From Achromobacter spanius (GTDB lineage Bacteria; Pseudomonadota; Gammaproteobacteria; Burkholderiales; Burkholderiaceae_B): a stretch of DNA of 64,000 nucleotides. Below the pieces are notes generated by a model. That model saw only the letters and a list, made by a program, of their open reading frames with translations, ran no database searches and had not been told where the DNA came from. The translations under genes were made by a program, and so were the position numbers. Location of the stretch: the NCBI RefSeq assembly GCF_002812705.1, contig NZ_CP025030.1, positions 6,324,001-6,388,000 of the forward strand, read 5' to 3'. Shown here piece by piece: positions 51,675 through 63,100 of this stretch (position 1 is the stretch's first letter; each line of letters begins with the position of its first letter).

Positions 51675-54134
51675 ATGCGTTTGTTTAATCGCAGGATCGC
51701 CGCATTGCTGGCGAGTGGGCTGATTGCCTTGACGGCGGGGTGTGCGTCGCCCGGCAAGAAAGACACCATCAACATGGCCGGGCTGTCGCAGCCGGTGGAG
51801 ATTGTGCGGGACCGCCACGGCGTCTCGCATATCTATGCGCAAAACCAGAATGACCTGTTCTTCGCGCAGGGCTTTTCCGCCGCGCGCGACCGCCTGTGGC
51901 AGTTGGACCTGTGGCGCCGGCAAGGCGAAGGCAAGATGGCCGAGCAATTCGGCCCGCGCTTCATCGAACAAGACCGCGCCGCGCGCCTGTTCCTGTTCCG
52001 GGGCGACATGCAGGCCGAATTCGCCAGCTATCACCCCGAAGGCCAAGCCATCCTGACCTCATTTGCCGCCGGCATCAACGCCTATGTGGATTGGGTAAAG
52101 GCCAACCCCGACCAGTTGCCGCCCGAGTTCAAGCTGACCGGCACGCTGCCTGGCTATTGGCGCCCCGAGACCTCGCTGATCCGAATCTACGGGCTGACGC
52201 GCAACCTGACCGCCGAAGTGAAGATGGCAGAGCAGGTCGCCAGCCTGGGCTTGAACGCCGTGCAGGGCCTGAGCACGTTCGAGCCACCGCTGGCGTTGCA
52301 GGTGCCGGCCGGGCTGGACGTGCGCCAGATCGACAAGTCGGTCCTGGCCAACTACACCCTGGCGCGCAATGGCCAGAAATTCGTCGCGGCGGATTTCCCG
52401 CGCAGCCCGCTTGCCGCCGACAAGCGCGAAGCGCTTGCCAGCGCGCTGTCCGAAGGCAGGCTGGCGGCGCTGGACCCAAATTTCGACCCGCTGGCCACCC
52501 GCTATGAAAGCAATAACTGGACCATTGGCGGCCAACATACCGACACCGGCAAACCCATACTGGCGGGCGACCCGCACCGGTCGATCGCCATGCCGTCCTT
52601 GCGCTACATGGTGCACCTGAACGCGCCGGGCTGGAACGTGATCGGCGCCGGCGAACCGGCGCTGCCGGGCGTATCGATGGGCCACAACGACCGCATCGCC
52701 TTCGGCTTGACGATCTTTGCGTTCGGCGACGAAGAAGACCTGTACGTCTACGACACCAACCCCGCGAACCCCAACGAATACCGCTATCAAGGCGGCTGGG
52801 AAAAGATGCGGCAGATGGACGAGACCATTCCCGTGCGGGGCGAGGCAGCCGCGGTGCGTCAATTGAAATTCACGCGCCACGGCCCGGTCATCCACGAAGA
52901 CCCCGTACGGCGCAAGGCGTATGCGTTGCGCGCGGCCTATCTGGAATATCCCGGCACCGCGGCCTACCTGGCCAGCCTGCGCCTGAACCAGGCACAGAAC
53001 TGGAATGAATTTGTGGCCGGTATGGAAAAGCACTACACGCCCAGCGAGAACATGGTGTATGCGGACGTGGACGGCAACATCGGCTGGTTCGGCGGCAGCA
53101 TCGCGCCGATACGGCCGCGTAACGATTGGTCGGGCATGTTGCCGGTGCCGGGCAACGGCGATTTCGAATGGCGCGGCGTCTTGCCGGGAAGCGCCCTGCC
53201 CCGCGCGTACAACCCGCCCCAAGGCTATGTGGCCACCGCCAACGAATACAACCTGCCGGCCGACTATGCCTACAAGGACATGTCCGCGCGCACCTGGGCG
53301 GAACCCTATCGCGTCCAGCGCATTCGCGAGGTGCTGGCCGATGGCAGCCGCCTGTCGGTACAACAGTCTCAAGACCTGCAGTACGACAACCTGTCGATTC
53401 CGGCGCGCACGCTGGGCGGCTACGCCAAGGCGCTTAATTCCGCCGACCCGGCGGTGAACGACGCGCTGAACTTGTTGAAGGATTGGGACTACCGGATGGA
53501 CACCGATTCGCGTGCCGCCACGATCTACGCGTTCTGGCTGCCCGAGGTCGTCAAGCGGGTGTCGGACCTGTACGTGCCCGCGAACGGCCGCGCGGCATTC
53601 GGCGACTTGTCCACCCGCAAGACGCTGGAAAAGCTGGCCGTGCCGGACACCGCCTTTGGCACGCCGCCCGATCGGGGCCGCGACGCGCTGTTGCTGCAAG
53701 CGTTGAACGACGGCGTGCAGAAGCTGCGCGCCAAGTTGGGGTCGGATTCCACGCAGTGGCAATGGGGCAAGCTGCATCACATCCAGTTTGAGCACAGCCT
53801 GGCCAGCCTGCTGCCGCCGGACACCGCCAAGGCCTGGGGCACGCCACGCTATGCGGTGGGCGGCGACAACGACACGGTGCATCGCGCGACGTTCCGCAAA
53901 AGCGATTTCAGGCAGATCAGCGGGGCGTCGTATCGCCAGGTGATCGACGTGGCGAACTGGGATAACTCGCGCGTGCAGAACGTGCCGGGCCAATCGGCTG
54001 ACCCGCGCAGCCCGCACTACCAGGACCTGCTCAAGGGATGGGCCACGGGCGAGTACTTCCCCATGGCGTTCAGCCGCGCCAAGGTGGATAGCGAACGGGC
54101 CGATACGCTGACGCTCAAGCCGTCAGGAAACTGA
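51675..54134 (+). CDS. Penicillin-acylase-family lipoprotein (Ntn-hydrolase)
   Basis: An 819-residue member of the penicillin G acylase / AHL acylase family. The lipoprotein signal LASGLIALTAGC anchors it, then VEIVRDRHGVSHIYAQNQNDLFFAQGFSAARDRLWQLDLWRRQGEG, the fixed start of the small subunit. The self-cleavage site with nucleophile Ser279 is in YESNNWTIGG; GDPHRSIAMPS and MGHNDRIAFGLT follow. After cleavage it should hydrolyse an acyl-amide; the natural substrate could be N-acyl-homoserine lactones, peptides or beta-lactams, and the sequence does not choose. The strong ribosome site GGAGGAGGAG precedes the ATG. A bidirectional terminator follows. Confidence 0.93.
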   Translation: MRLFNRRIAALLASGLIALTAGCASPGKKDTINMAGLSQPVEIVRDRHGVSHIYAQNQNDLFFAQGFSAARDRLWQLDLWRRQGEGKMAEQFGPRFIEQDRAARLFLFRGDMQAEFASYHPEGQAILTSFAAGINAYVDWVKANPDQLPPEFKLTGTLPGYWRPETSLIRIYGLTRNLTAEVKMAEQVASLGLNAVQGLSTFEPPLALQVPAGLDVRQIDKSVLANYTLARNGQKFVAADFPRSPLAADKREALASALSEGRLAALDPNFDPLATRYESNNWTIGGQHTDTGKPILAGDPHRSIAMPSLRYMVHLNAPGWNVIGAGEPALPGVSMGHNDRIAFGLTIFAFGDEEDLYVYDTNPANPNEYRYQGGWEKMRQMDETIPVRGEAAAVRQLKFTRHGPVIHEDPVRRKAYALRAAYLEYPGTAAYLASLRLNQAQNWNEFVAGMEKHYTPSENMVYADVDGNIGWFGGSIAPIRPRNDWSGMLPVPGNGDFEWRGVLPGSALPRAYNPPQGYVATANEYNLPADYAYKDMSARTWAEPYRVQRIREVLADGSRLSVQQSQDLQYDNLSIPARTLGGYAKALNSADPAVNDALNLLKDWDYRMDTDSRAATIYAFWLPEVVKRVSDLYVPANGRAAFGDLSTRKTLEKLAVPDTAFGTPPDRGRDALLLQALNDGVQKLRAKLGSDSTQWQWGKLHHIQFEHSLASLLPPDTAKAWGTPRYAVGGDNDTVHRATFRKSDFRQISGASYRQVIDVANWDNSRVQNVPGQSADPRSPHYQDLLKGWATGEYFPMAFSRAKVDSERADTLTLKPSGN

Positions 54135-54149
54135 CCAGCGGCGCAAGAA

Positions 54150-54184
54150 AAAATGCCGGGCCGCTTAAAACGGCCCGGCATTTT
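54150..54184. terminator. Bidirectional terminator
   Basis: A 14-bp perfect stem, 54150-54163 with 54171-54184, ends in A on one side and T on the other, so it works on both strands. It ends the acylase gene and the convergent lipoprotein gene. Confidence 0.9.
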
Positions 54185-54201
54185 CATTGACGTGCTTGCG
54201 C

Positions 54202-55014
54202 TTACTTTTTCGACGCGTCCTGCTCCACCACCATATCCAGCACATACACCTTGGACGGCGCGTCGGCCGGCGGGTTCTTCCAGTCGTAGCGTTTCACGCG
54301 CAGCACGGTGCGCACGCCTTCCTGGTGCTCGAACCCTTCGATGGACTGATACAGCGGTTGCCATTTATCCTGCGTCGGCTGCTGCACGCCGGCTTCGTTA
54401 TAGCGGCGCTCGCGCACCATCAGGCATTGGTAGTTGGGAATCATCGGATGGCTGCACTCGGCCTTCTTGGCAGCCACTTCCAGGAACATGATCTCGCCCG
54501 CGCTGCCATACAGCGTCTCGGGCGTGGGCTCACCCACGAACTTCAGCACGGTGCCGTCCTTGCCCACGAGTTCCAGCGCGGGCTCATGCGTATCGCCAGA
54601 CAGCGTGGCTCGCAGATCGCCCTTCAGCCGCTCGTTGATCTCGGCATCCAGTTGCATCAAACTCTGCTCGCAAGCCTTCATCGTGGACGCCAGGTTATCC
54701 ACTTGCAGCACGCCATTCTGATAGCGATAACCGCCAAACTGCGTATTGCAGCCCCCGCGAATATTCAAGGCATCCTTCGTGAAGGCCAGGCGCATCTGAT
54801 GCTCAACGCCCGCTTGCAAGGTCGGAATCGACTTACCGGCTGCATCGGTGGCGGAAACCAGGCGCCAGTAATACGCGGGCAAGCTCAGTTGGCTGGCGGG
54901 CGACGTCGCGGTAGAAGTGGGCATGGAGGACGATCCTTCGCGGGGAGACGAAACGGGAGCGCAAGCCTGTAGCAGCGCGGCGCATGCGGACGCAAGTAGG
55001 ATTATTTTTTTCAT
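54202..55014 (-). CDS. META/DUF4377-like lipoprotein
   Basis: A 270-residue lipoprotein; the signal MKKIILLASACAALLQAC gives acylation at the cysteine. Residues about 45-140 form a META domain (YYWRLVSATDAAGKSIP, LNIRGGCNTQFGGYRYQNGVLQV, MKACEQSLMQLDAEI), as in HslJ, and the second half (FLEVAAKKAECSHPMIPNYQCLMVRERRYNEAG, LRVKRYDWKNPP) is like DUF4377. META proteins are linked to envelope stress and protease-inhibitor folds; no activity is established for this fusion. It is convergent with the acylase gene and otherwise alone. Confidence 0.82.
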   Translation of the reverse strand: MKKIILLASACAALLQACAPVSSPREGSSSMPTSTATSPASQLSLPAYYWRLVSATDAAGKSIPTLQAGVEHQMRLAFTKDALNIRGGCNTQFGGYRYQNGVLQVDNLASTMKACEQSLMQLDAEINERLKGDLRATLSGDTHEPALELVGKDGTVLKFVGEPTPETLYGSAGEIMFLEVAAKKAECSHPMIPNYQCLMVRERRYNEAGVQQPTQDKWQPLYQSIEGFEHQEGVRTVLRVKRYDWKNPPADAPSKVYVLDMVVEQDASKK

Positions 55015-55341
55015 GGTTCGTTCCTATGAGCCGTATGGCACTGATCAAAAGCGGCATTCTACGTCCGTGGTGTGGACGGATCAGGCGAAGCGCGGGGCAG
55101 AGGGTTTCAAAATCTTGCTGGAGGGTGCGGTTGGTGGGCCATCCCGGTACGAGACTAGCGAGCGACTTTCATTCAGAAGGCGCTGAAACAAGCCATAGAA
55201 ATAATCAGCCACTGCACCTCACCTGAAAATTACAGTCTGACACGTTACGCCCCGCAGATACTCTAAGCATGCGCTACACAAATTGAAGATATCCCAAAAA
55301 TTGTTGTAGATTTCAGACTCCTGCCTGACAAGACAAAAACC
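55015..55341. other. AT-richer intergenic region upstream of the PAAR gene
   Basis: About 330 bp. It is visibly less GC-rich than the genes before it. A weak promoter, TTGAAG (55283-55288), 18 bases, TAGATT (55307-55312), reads toward the PAAR gene. The shift in composition marks the left edge of a probable acquired segment. No IS end or tRNA is visible. Confidence 0.45.
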
Positions 55342-56691
55342 ATGAAACGAGCAGTTATCAGATTAGGAGATCGCACGAGCCACGGCGGCGTTGTAGTCAC
55401 TGGCGACCAAACCATCAATGTATTTGGCAAGCCAGCCGCACGCAAAGGCGATATGGTTTCATGCCCGAAATGCAATGGAACATTCCCGATTGTGGAGGGC
55501 TCGCTCTCCTGCGGCAGCGATCGAGAACTCGCGTTGGATGGGATGCGGACATCTTGTGGCGCGATCCTGCTTGCCAGTCAGCAGTTTTGGCTAGAGGAGT
55601 ATGGAACTGGTGCGTCCACACCGCCCGAGCAAGCCGAGCAATCTCCAACAGAACGGCCAGATGAACCGACTAAGCAACTTGTATATGGGATGGCACAGGT
55701 CTCCTTTTATATTCAAGATCGTCGCCAGCCTATTGGCATTGGTCGTTTGGCGGCAGAGTTACTTGCGGACCGCAGCCCCGAACATGTGAAGCGCTTCATA
55801 GAGCTGAACGACCATCTAGGCAAGTATGCGCAATACGGCAGCATCGTTCTCGTCTCGAGCGATTACGAGAACGAGAACTACACTGCGGAATCGATGAAGC
55901 TGATCCATTCGGTCAAAGAGGTTGAATCTCTACGCGCCAAGCTCGCGGCTCATCATGTGCAAACGATGTTCGACAACTGGGATCTTCTTGCCTACGCGAT
56001 GGGACAAAATGGCGATAACGTCGTGGGTGCCGTTGGCACGTTCCTGAAAACGTATGGGCAGGGGATAAAGTCTGCACTAGATCGTCTTGAAGGCGCCGCT
56101 CAGCAAGCGCTTGCGCGGTCTGGGAATCTCAGAGACGCTCAATTTCGCGCTGAACGGGCAGCCATTCTTGCGGACATTGATACCAAGTTCAAGCGAATGT
56201 TGTTGGCTCGAGCCGGCATCCCTGATCAGATAAAGTTGTCCGCAGCGCTGAACCTATCGAGCAAGTCAGTGACACATATCTGGCGCTCAGGCGGGACTCC
56301 CATCTATGTGCGATATCACGGGCATATAGTCAAATGGTTTCAGAAATACGAAGCCCGCGCCACAAAACTGGCAATTGCCTATAGTGCGGGAAAAGCGGGA
56401 AATGAGGTTTATAAAGTTTGCTCGGACGAGTCGAAGTCGCAGAAGGAATGCATGATTGCAAGTTCGAGCGAGACGTTGGGACTTGCAACAAGTATTGGCA
56501 CTGGGACCGCCGCCGCTTCCGGCGGACTATGGTTCTGCACGATGCTAATACCCGCGGGAGGGGCTCCCGGCCTTATTTGCGCTGTTGGCGTGGTTGGAGC
56601 ATCTATTTGGGCGGGCTCGGCTGCTGGAGACACCGGCAAACAAATTGGCGCTGAGTGGGGTGCCACTGGATATGAACTTCTTTTCGAATGA
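55342..56691 (+). CDS. PAAR-domain protein with hydrophobic C-terminal toxin-like region (probable type VI effector)
   Basis: A 449-residue protein. Residues 1-90 are a PAAR domain (VIRLGDRTSHGGVVVTGDQTINVFGKPAARKGDMVSCPKC, then SLSCGSDRELALDGMRTSCGA), the sharp tip that sits on VgrG of a type VI secretion system. The next 250 residues contain helical segments of unknown type. The last about 60 residues hold two glycine/alanine-rich hydrophobic stretches (GLATSIGTGTAAASGGLWFCTM and GLICAVGVVGASIWAGSAAG), like membrane-disrupting effector tails. The start overlaps nothing and lacks a good ribosome site. A small membrane protein overlaps its stop, as immunity genes do. Base use is more AT-rich than the neighbours. 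Toxic activity is inferred. Confidence 0.72.
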   Translation: MKRAVIRLGDRTSHGGVVVTGDQTINVFGKPAARKGDMVSCPKCNGTFPIVEGSLSCGSDRELALDGMRTSCGAILLASQQFWLEEYGTGASTPPEQAEQSPTERPDEPTKQLVYGMAQVSFYIQDRRQPIGIGRLAAELLADRSPEHVKRFIELNDHLGKYAQYGSIVLVSSDYENENYTAESMKLIHSVKEVESLRAKLAAHHVQTMFDNWDLLAYAMGQNGDNVVGAVGTFLKTYGQGIKSALDRLEGAAQQALARSGNLRDAQFRAERAAILADIDTKFKRMLLARAGIPDQIKLSAALNLSSKSVTHIWRSGGTPIYVRYHGHIVKWFQKYEARATKLAIAYSAGKAGNEVYKVCSDESKSQKECMIASSSETLGLATSIGTGTAAASGGLWFCTMLIPAGGAPGLICAVGVVGASIWAGSAAGDTGKQIGAEWGATGYELLFE

Positions 56692-57080
56692 CACAACTTA
56701 CCAGCCAACACATCAGCGCCGTCACCGGAACGATTATTTTCTTGGCGTTCGTCGTTTACGTCGTCGCAGGCCTGCACTTTTATTACCGCAAGCTTGACCA
56801 CGCTATCGCGCTTACGCGACACCCTTGGGCAAAAGGCAGAACTCGCGCCGAGTTGTCTTTGCATGAAAAGATGAACATTTGCACGTCACTGGCGGTGTGG
56901 TTGGCGTTCCCCCATGCCAAGCGGTGGCCGATAAGCAAAAACAACGCAATGTTCCACCCTGTCGATGCAAGGCAAATCCCCGTAGCCATCAAGATTCCCC
57001 TTTTCTTGGCCTACGGAGGACTTATTACGATCGTCTTGGCATTGATCATCGGAGGAGCGCTACGGAATTTTTATGCGTGA
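56688..57080 (+). CDS. Small two-helix membrane protein, probable immunity protein
   Basis: A 130-residue protein with a hydrophobic helix at about residues 9-31 (AVTGTIIFLAFVVYVVAGLHFYY) and another at about 105-126 (IPLFLAYGGLITIVLALIIGGAL); the middle is basic and soluble. It begins inside the stop of the PAAR gene (ATGA overlap), so the two are translated together. A membrane protein with this location and size matches immunity proteins for membrane-damaging toxins. No similarity to a named family is recognised, so the role is inferred from position and topology. Confidence 0.65.
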   Translation: MTQLTSQHISAVTGTIIFLAFVVYVVAGLHFYYRKLDHAIALTRHPWAKGRTRAELSLHEKMNICTSLAVWLAFPHAKRWPISKNNAMFHPVDARQIPVAIKIPLFLAYGGLITIVLALIIGGALRNFYA

Positions 57081-57117
57081 CCCCGTCACTGCGCCGTAAC
57101 GCCCTCACACGGCCACC

Positions 57118-60100
57118 CTACCCCACCCGCAACATCCCCATCTCTTCCCGCACCACGCCGCGCTGCGTCAGCCCGGCTATTGCGTGTCCGATGCGTGCTT
57201 CCGCATCCGCCAACGTACGCGCCATGCCGAGCAGTCGGCACACTGACTTGATCACATCCGATTTTGGCGCGTTGCCGGTCATGGCCAGCACGTGCAGCAC
57301 GCCGTTCGCCAGTTCCTGGATGCAGACATCATCCACGCGACGGCGCGTGGCGTCGTCGTCGCTTGCGCCGCGAAAGCCGTTCCAGGTTTCGGGCGCTACG
57401 CCGGCAGGCCAATAGAAGGTGGCCTCGCCTTCATCCGTCTGGCCCACTTCCATCGGGGTCAAGGTCCGCAACCGTTCAACGATCCGGACGCCTGTGCGTT
57501 CCAGGCCCCAGGCGCGGGCGACTTTACGGTGCAGCACGGTCTCGGCGATGGGGCCTTCCGTGTCGATGACCAGGCGCAATTGTTCCGCCAATTGCGCGTT
57601 GTTGGCGCGGCTGTAGAAGGCGTCTGGGTCACCCTCGGCAGTGCTCAGGTCGGCCAGCTGATAGGTCGCGATGCCGCCCGGAGATGCGCTGACTGTGGCG
57701 CTGTCCGCCGACGCCCACGCGGTATCGCCCTCTTCGGTCGTGATCACAAACTCCACGACACCACCGGGCTCAGTAGCAGCTTCGGCTTCGATTTCGGCTT
57801 CGGCTCGAATAGCGGTTTCGGCTGCGATTGCGGCTTCGGTTTCAACTTCGACTTCAGCCTCTGCTTCCTCCACCTCAGGCTCGTCCTCGACCTTGCGTTC
57901 CAGCTCCGCATTCAAGCGGGCCAAGATCTTCTCCACCTCTCGTTCAGGGTTGATCCACCAGTCGGTGGACCACACCCGATGCAAGCGCCAGCCCAACCCC
58001 TCAAGCACCACCTGACGCAAGCGATCGCGATCGCGCGCGGTAGCGCCCGAGTGATACGCGCGGCCATCGCACTCGATGCCCATCAGATAGCGCCCCGGCG
58101 CCCGCGGGTCCACCACGCCCATGTCGATGCGGTAGCCAGAGCACCCCACTTGCGGGTGCACCACCCAGCCATGATTGCGCAGCACCTTGATGACCTGGGT
58201 TTCAAACGGGCTGTCCGGCTCGCGGCCGGTTGGCAGCGACTGCTCGACCAAGGCGCGCGGCCCTTTCAGCGCGAATTCCAGGTAATGCTTCAAGTCGCGC
58301 ACGCCCGTGGCGCGTACGCGCGACAGGTCGATCTGTTCCGGCATCAGCGTGCTGTAGATCACCACGCCTTCGCGCGCGCGCGAGATCGCCACGTTCAGGC
58401 GGCGGTGTCCGCCTTCGCCGTTCAGCGGCCCGAAGTTCATCGTCATCTTTCCGGCCGCGTCCGGGCCGAACGTGATCGAAAAATAGATCACGTCACGCTC
58501 GTCGCCCTGCACGTTCTCCAGGTTCTTGATGAACAGCGGTTCACGGGATTGCGCCGAGATCGCCTTGTCGAGCTCCGCATTGGCGCGGCGGCGGGCGTCC
58601 AGCAGGGTTTCAATCAGGGATTGCTGCGGCTGGTTGAACGTCACCACGCCCAGGGTTTGGCGGCGGCGGGACTTGTCCAGATAGTGCTGTTCAATGCCTT
58701 GCACGATGGCTTCGGCTTCGCGGCGGTTGGTGCGGCTGCCGCCCCGGTCGTAGATGCCCGCGACCTTCTCCAGGCGCACGGCCACGTCATCCGTCACGGG
58801 CGACGGGAAGGTGATCAGCTGCGAATCGTAATAGGTGACGTTGCTGAACGTGATCAGGCTTTCGTGCTTGCTGCGGTAATGCCACTGCAAACGCAGGCGG
58901 TTCATGTCGGCGCCCAGGCACTCATCCAGAATGCTCTCCAGGTCTTCCACCTGGCCATCATCCCCCGCGCCATCGTCTTCCGGCGTGGACTTGCTGAAGA
59001 AGCTCGTGGGCGGCAACTGCTTGGTATCGCCCACCACCACCACTTGCTGGCCGCGCGCAATGGCGCCCACCGAATCCCACACCGGAATCTGCGAGGCTTC
59101 GTCGAACACCACGACATCAAACTGCGAATGGCCGGCGTCCAGATACTGCGCCACTGACAAGGGCGACATCAGCAGGCAAGGCTTGAGCCTGGGCAGCAGC
59201 GACGGCAAGCGCTGCATCAGTTGGCGCACGGGAACGTGGCGCGCCTTCTTTTGCAGTTCTCGGCGCAGCAGGCCCAGCTCGCTGTCCGGGCTGACCAGCA
59301 CGCCGTTGCCATCGGGCACCTTGCCGGCCAACACGGCGGCGATATAGGCCGACGTCAGCTTCTGGAAGCGGTCGTCGGCATCGCGGAATTCGCGGATCTT
59401 GCGCTCGTGGTCGGCACTGGAAAACGCGCGCAACACGGGTGTATGGTCGATCACCTTCTTCACCCACCAGTTGCGGTAGCTGAATTCAAAATGCGCTTCG
59501 ATCTGCTCCAACGGAACGCGGCCCTGCTCAAGAGAAGCGACCAGGCCTTGCAGTTGCGACGCAATGGCCTGCTCACGCGCCTGACGCCATACGCACCACG
59601 GCATCAAGAACTGCTTGTTATGACGCCAGCCCGCCAGCACGCCTTGAATGCGTTCCAGCGCGCCGTTGGCATCCGATGCGCCCGCCAAGGCTTCGGTGGG
59701 TTTGGCCAAGGCATCCACTTCCGCCAACCGGTCTTGTACGGCGCGCCACGCATCCCGATACGCCAGCAACGACTTGCCCAGCGGCGAACCCGGTTGCAGG
59801 AAGGCGCGGTTCTCACCCACCAGCGCTTGCAGGCGCGTGCGCAAGTCGGCGGCGGAAATGGGGTCGCCCGCCACCTGCGTGACCGCATCGGCAAAGCGCG
59901 CTGCCCATTGCTCATGGCGCTGGACTTGCTCCCAATCCGTGGACAGACCCGTATAGCTGTCTTGCAGCAGGCGCTGCGCATCCACCTTCAACACGGCCAG
60001 TTCGCGGTCTTCGGCGTTCACCAGCGCCAAGGGCGCCAGCATGGCCGTAATCGCGGCCTCGTCCGGCCGCTGGCCGTCCGTGCGATACATCGCCAGCCGT

Positions 60101-63100
60101 TTGCGGATGCCGCCCTTGGCGAAGACGGACTTCGGCCACCATGCCGAACATGCGGACAGCCACTCGGCCTTCAACGTATTGGCATCAAGCTCGGCCAATT
60201 GTGCGTTCCATTGCGCGCCCACCTGCGCCCAATGCGCGTTGCGCGCCAGGCCGTGGCGAGCCAGCGCCTGCACCTGAAAGCGGGCGGCGGGGTCGTGCGC
60301 TTGCGTGGCCAGGCCCGCAGGCACTTGGGGCGCGGCGAGCAGCACGTCGAACAACTGATCCAGATGCGCATAGGCATCCAGGCTCAAGCCTTGCGCCGGC
60401 ACACCGACGCCCTCGCCCGCAGCCATCACCTGCGCCTGCAAGCCAGCCACCGCTTGCTCCAGCGCCTGAGCCGCGGCCAGCAACGCGTCTTGCCAACTGG
60501 GGCTCCATTCGGCCATGCCGATATGCGCCAGCGGATGGCCATGCAGCACACCAAGTTCCTTGGACAAGGTCGACATGCGGCGCGCGGTCTCGCGCAGTTG
60601 CGCAAGGTCTTTGACTTGATGCGCCTGCGCGTCGGCCCAGAACATCGGCGACGGCTCCTTGCCCGCGTTCTGGATGCAGGTGCCAATGGCGTCATACACC
60701 GTCAGGCCGTTGGCATGCGTGTGATGCAGCGCATCGACCAAGCCGTTCAAGTCCTGGCGCAGCACGGTCAGGCGCTCGGCCTCACGCGCCCAGTCATCGC
60801 TTGTGCGCTGGCCGCTGTGGTCCAGCGCCTTTCCAAGCTGTTGCAGCACCTCGGATTTACGCGCCTTGGACGAATGCAGTTCCAGGCAGAACGGGCCCAG
60901 GCCGATATTGGCCAGACGGCGATGCACCACCTCCAGCGCGGCCATTTTTTCCGAGACGAACAACACCGTCTTGCCGCGCGCCAGCAGATGCGCGATCAGG
61001 TTCGTGATGGTCTGGCTCTTGCCCGTACCCGGCGGCCCCTCCAGCACCAGATCGCGGCCCGCGTCCACCGCGCAGATCGCCTTCAACTGCGACGAATCGC
61101 TCAGCAGCGGCGTCAGCAGGTCTTCGGGCTGGTAGCTGTCGTCCAGGCGCTCAAAGCGTTGATCGAAGGGTTCTTTTGCAAACGCCTGCCCCGGGTGATC
61201 GATCAAATGCCTGACGACGCGGTTGGCTTTCAACTGCTCGGTGCGGTCTTGCAGGTCTTTCCACATCAGGTACTTGGTGAACGAGAAGATCCCCAGATGC
61301 ACCTGTTCCAGCACTTCCCAGCCCACGATTTCCCGCACGGCCAGCCGGAACGCCTGCAACACGCGCGCCACGTCCACGCCCTTGTCATCAGCGGGCAGGA
61401 CGTCCAGGCCCGGAATGCGCAGCTCGTAGTTGTTGCGCAGCATCTGCAGCAACGTGGGATTGATGATGGTCTCGTCGTCGTGGCGCACCAGCCGGAAACC
61501 GCTGCGCACCGACTGCCGTTGCAACGACACCGGCACCAGGATCAGCGGCGCCAAGTGCGCGCTTTCCGCGCCGGGGCTTTCGGTCCAGCGCAACATGCCC
61601 ATCGCCAGGTACAGCGTGTTGGCGCCGCCCTCTTCCTGCCCGGTGCGCGCCGCGCCGAAGATGGTCAGCAGGTTGGCGTCCAGCGCTTCCTGCGTGACGC
61701 GCGCGATCAGTTCCTTGTTGCCCAACGCGTCCAGCGCCATGTCGTCCAGCGGCGCGCGGCCGCCCCGGCCCACATGCACTTCGGCCACGCGCGGATCGCT
61801 GCCGTCCATCAACGCGGCGGGCAACGGGCGTATGCGGAATTCGCTGCCATCGACAATGGCGTCTTCCAAGCGGGCCAGGTCCGGCACGACGAGCGGCAAG
61901 GTGGACTTGGTCAGCTTGAAGTTCAGTAGACGGTTGCGCAGCGTCAGGTCCAGCAGGCGTGATTTCCACTTGGCCAGCCGGCCTTCCGGCGTGTCGTCGG
62001 CGGGCTCCAGGCTGATTACGAATTCCGGGTCCAGCGGCGGCAGGTCGGGCGTGGGTTCGATGGCGGCGGGAATCTCTGCGTCATCGGCATCCGTCGGCGC
62101 AACCGACACCCCCCGCGACGGCAGCGGCTTGATCTGCAATTCACGTGCGCGATGCACGTCGATGGCGTAGCGGAAAGTGTTCTCTTCGCGCAGATGCGCC
62201 GCGCCCTGCTCCAACGCGCGCCGCAACGACGGCCGGAAGTTGGGATGCTGCGCGATCCCGGTCGTTTCAAAGACCAGGAATTCGCCGCTGTCCACGCGCT
62301 TTCTTACGGCCTGCACGTCGTCCGTCAACGGGTCGGCAAAGCAGGCCTGATGCAGCCACACGCCCACCCAGGCGTGCCCGTCCTTCATCAAGATGACCGG
62401 GCGCAAGCCGGCTTGCTCCAGGCAGGACGAGAACAGCATCGCCAGGTCCAGACACGTTGCGACCCGTGCGTCCATGATGCGATCCGGCGTGCGAATCTTC
62501 TGGCCGTCCACGCCGAAAGACGCGGGCGGCTCAGCGTAATGCAGCGACTCGGCGGCCAGCGTGCTGTAGATGGCGGACACCTGCTTCCACACGACGTCGC
62601 GGCTTTTGGACTGGTAGCCGTTCATCTGCAGTTCGGCGTGCTGCGCGCGCAGCAGCTTGGACGCCTTGCCAATCAGCCCATCCACAGCCGGATTATTCGG
62701 CATGGAAAACGCGGCCAGCAATTCCGGCAAGGCGCGCGTGCCGGCCCATTGGTCATAGGCCAACACGGTAATCGCTTGCGAAGCCCGGCCGATTTCCTGC
62801 GTGCCTGACTGCACCACGACATCGATGCTGGCGCGCACGGCTTCTTGCAAGTCGGCCACGTAGCCGTGGTCGGGCGTCAGGTCCAGCGGGGAAATCCGGC
62901 GGATTTCTCCCGGCACCAGCACGTCAAAGCGCAACGTCACCGGTTGGGCAAAAGCGGGGTTGCAGCGGAGGCGGACTTCAATGTCCTCGAAGGTGTGCGC
63001 CGAGCGATTCGTCACGCGCAACGTCCGAACGACGGGAACCGCGTTCTGAATCGAGGCGTAGCCCAGCGTGGGATCGGCTTCGATATCGATGGTGATGGCG

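Noticed and set aside
51675..54134. Acylase as an antibiotic-resistance gene
   Set aside because: The family has many substrates and the sequence does not identify beta-lactams; calling resistance would be unsupported.
55342..57080. A full type VI secretion locus
   Set aside because: No tssA-M, hcp, vgrG or clpV genes are present; only the PAAR protein and its partner are.
59221..61929. 902-residue open frame on the plus strand
   Set aside because: It lies fully antisense to the helicase gene; its sequence is Gln/His/Arg-rich as expected for the complement of GC-rich coding DNA and it has no recognisable domain.
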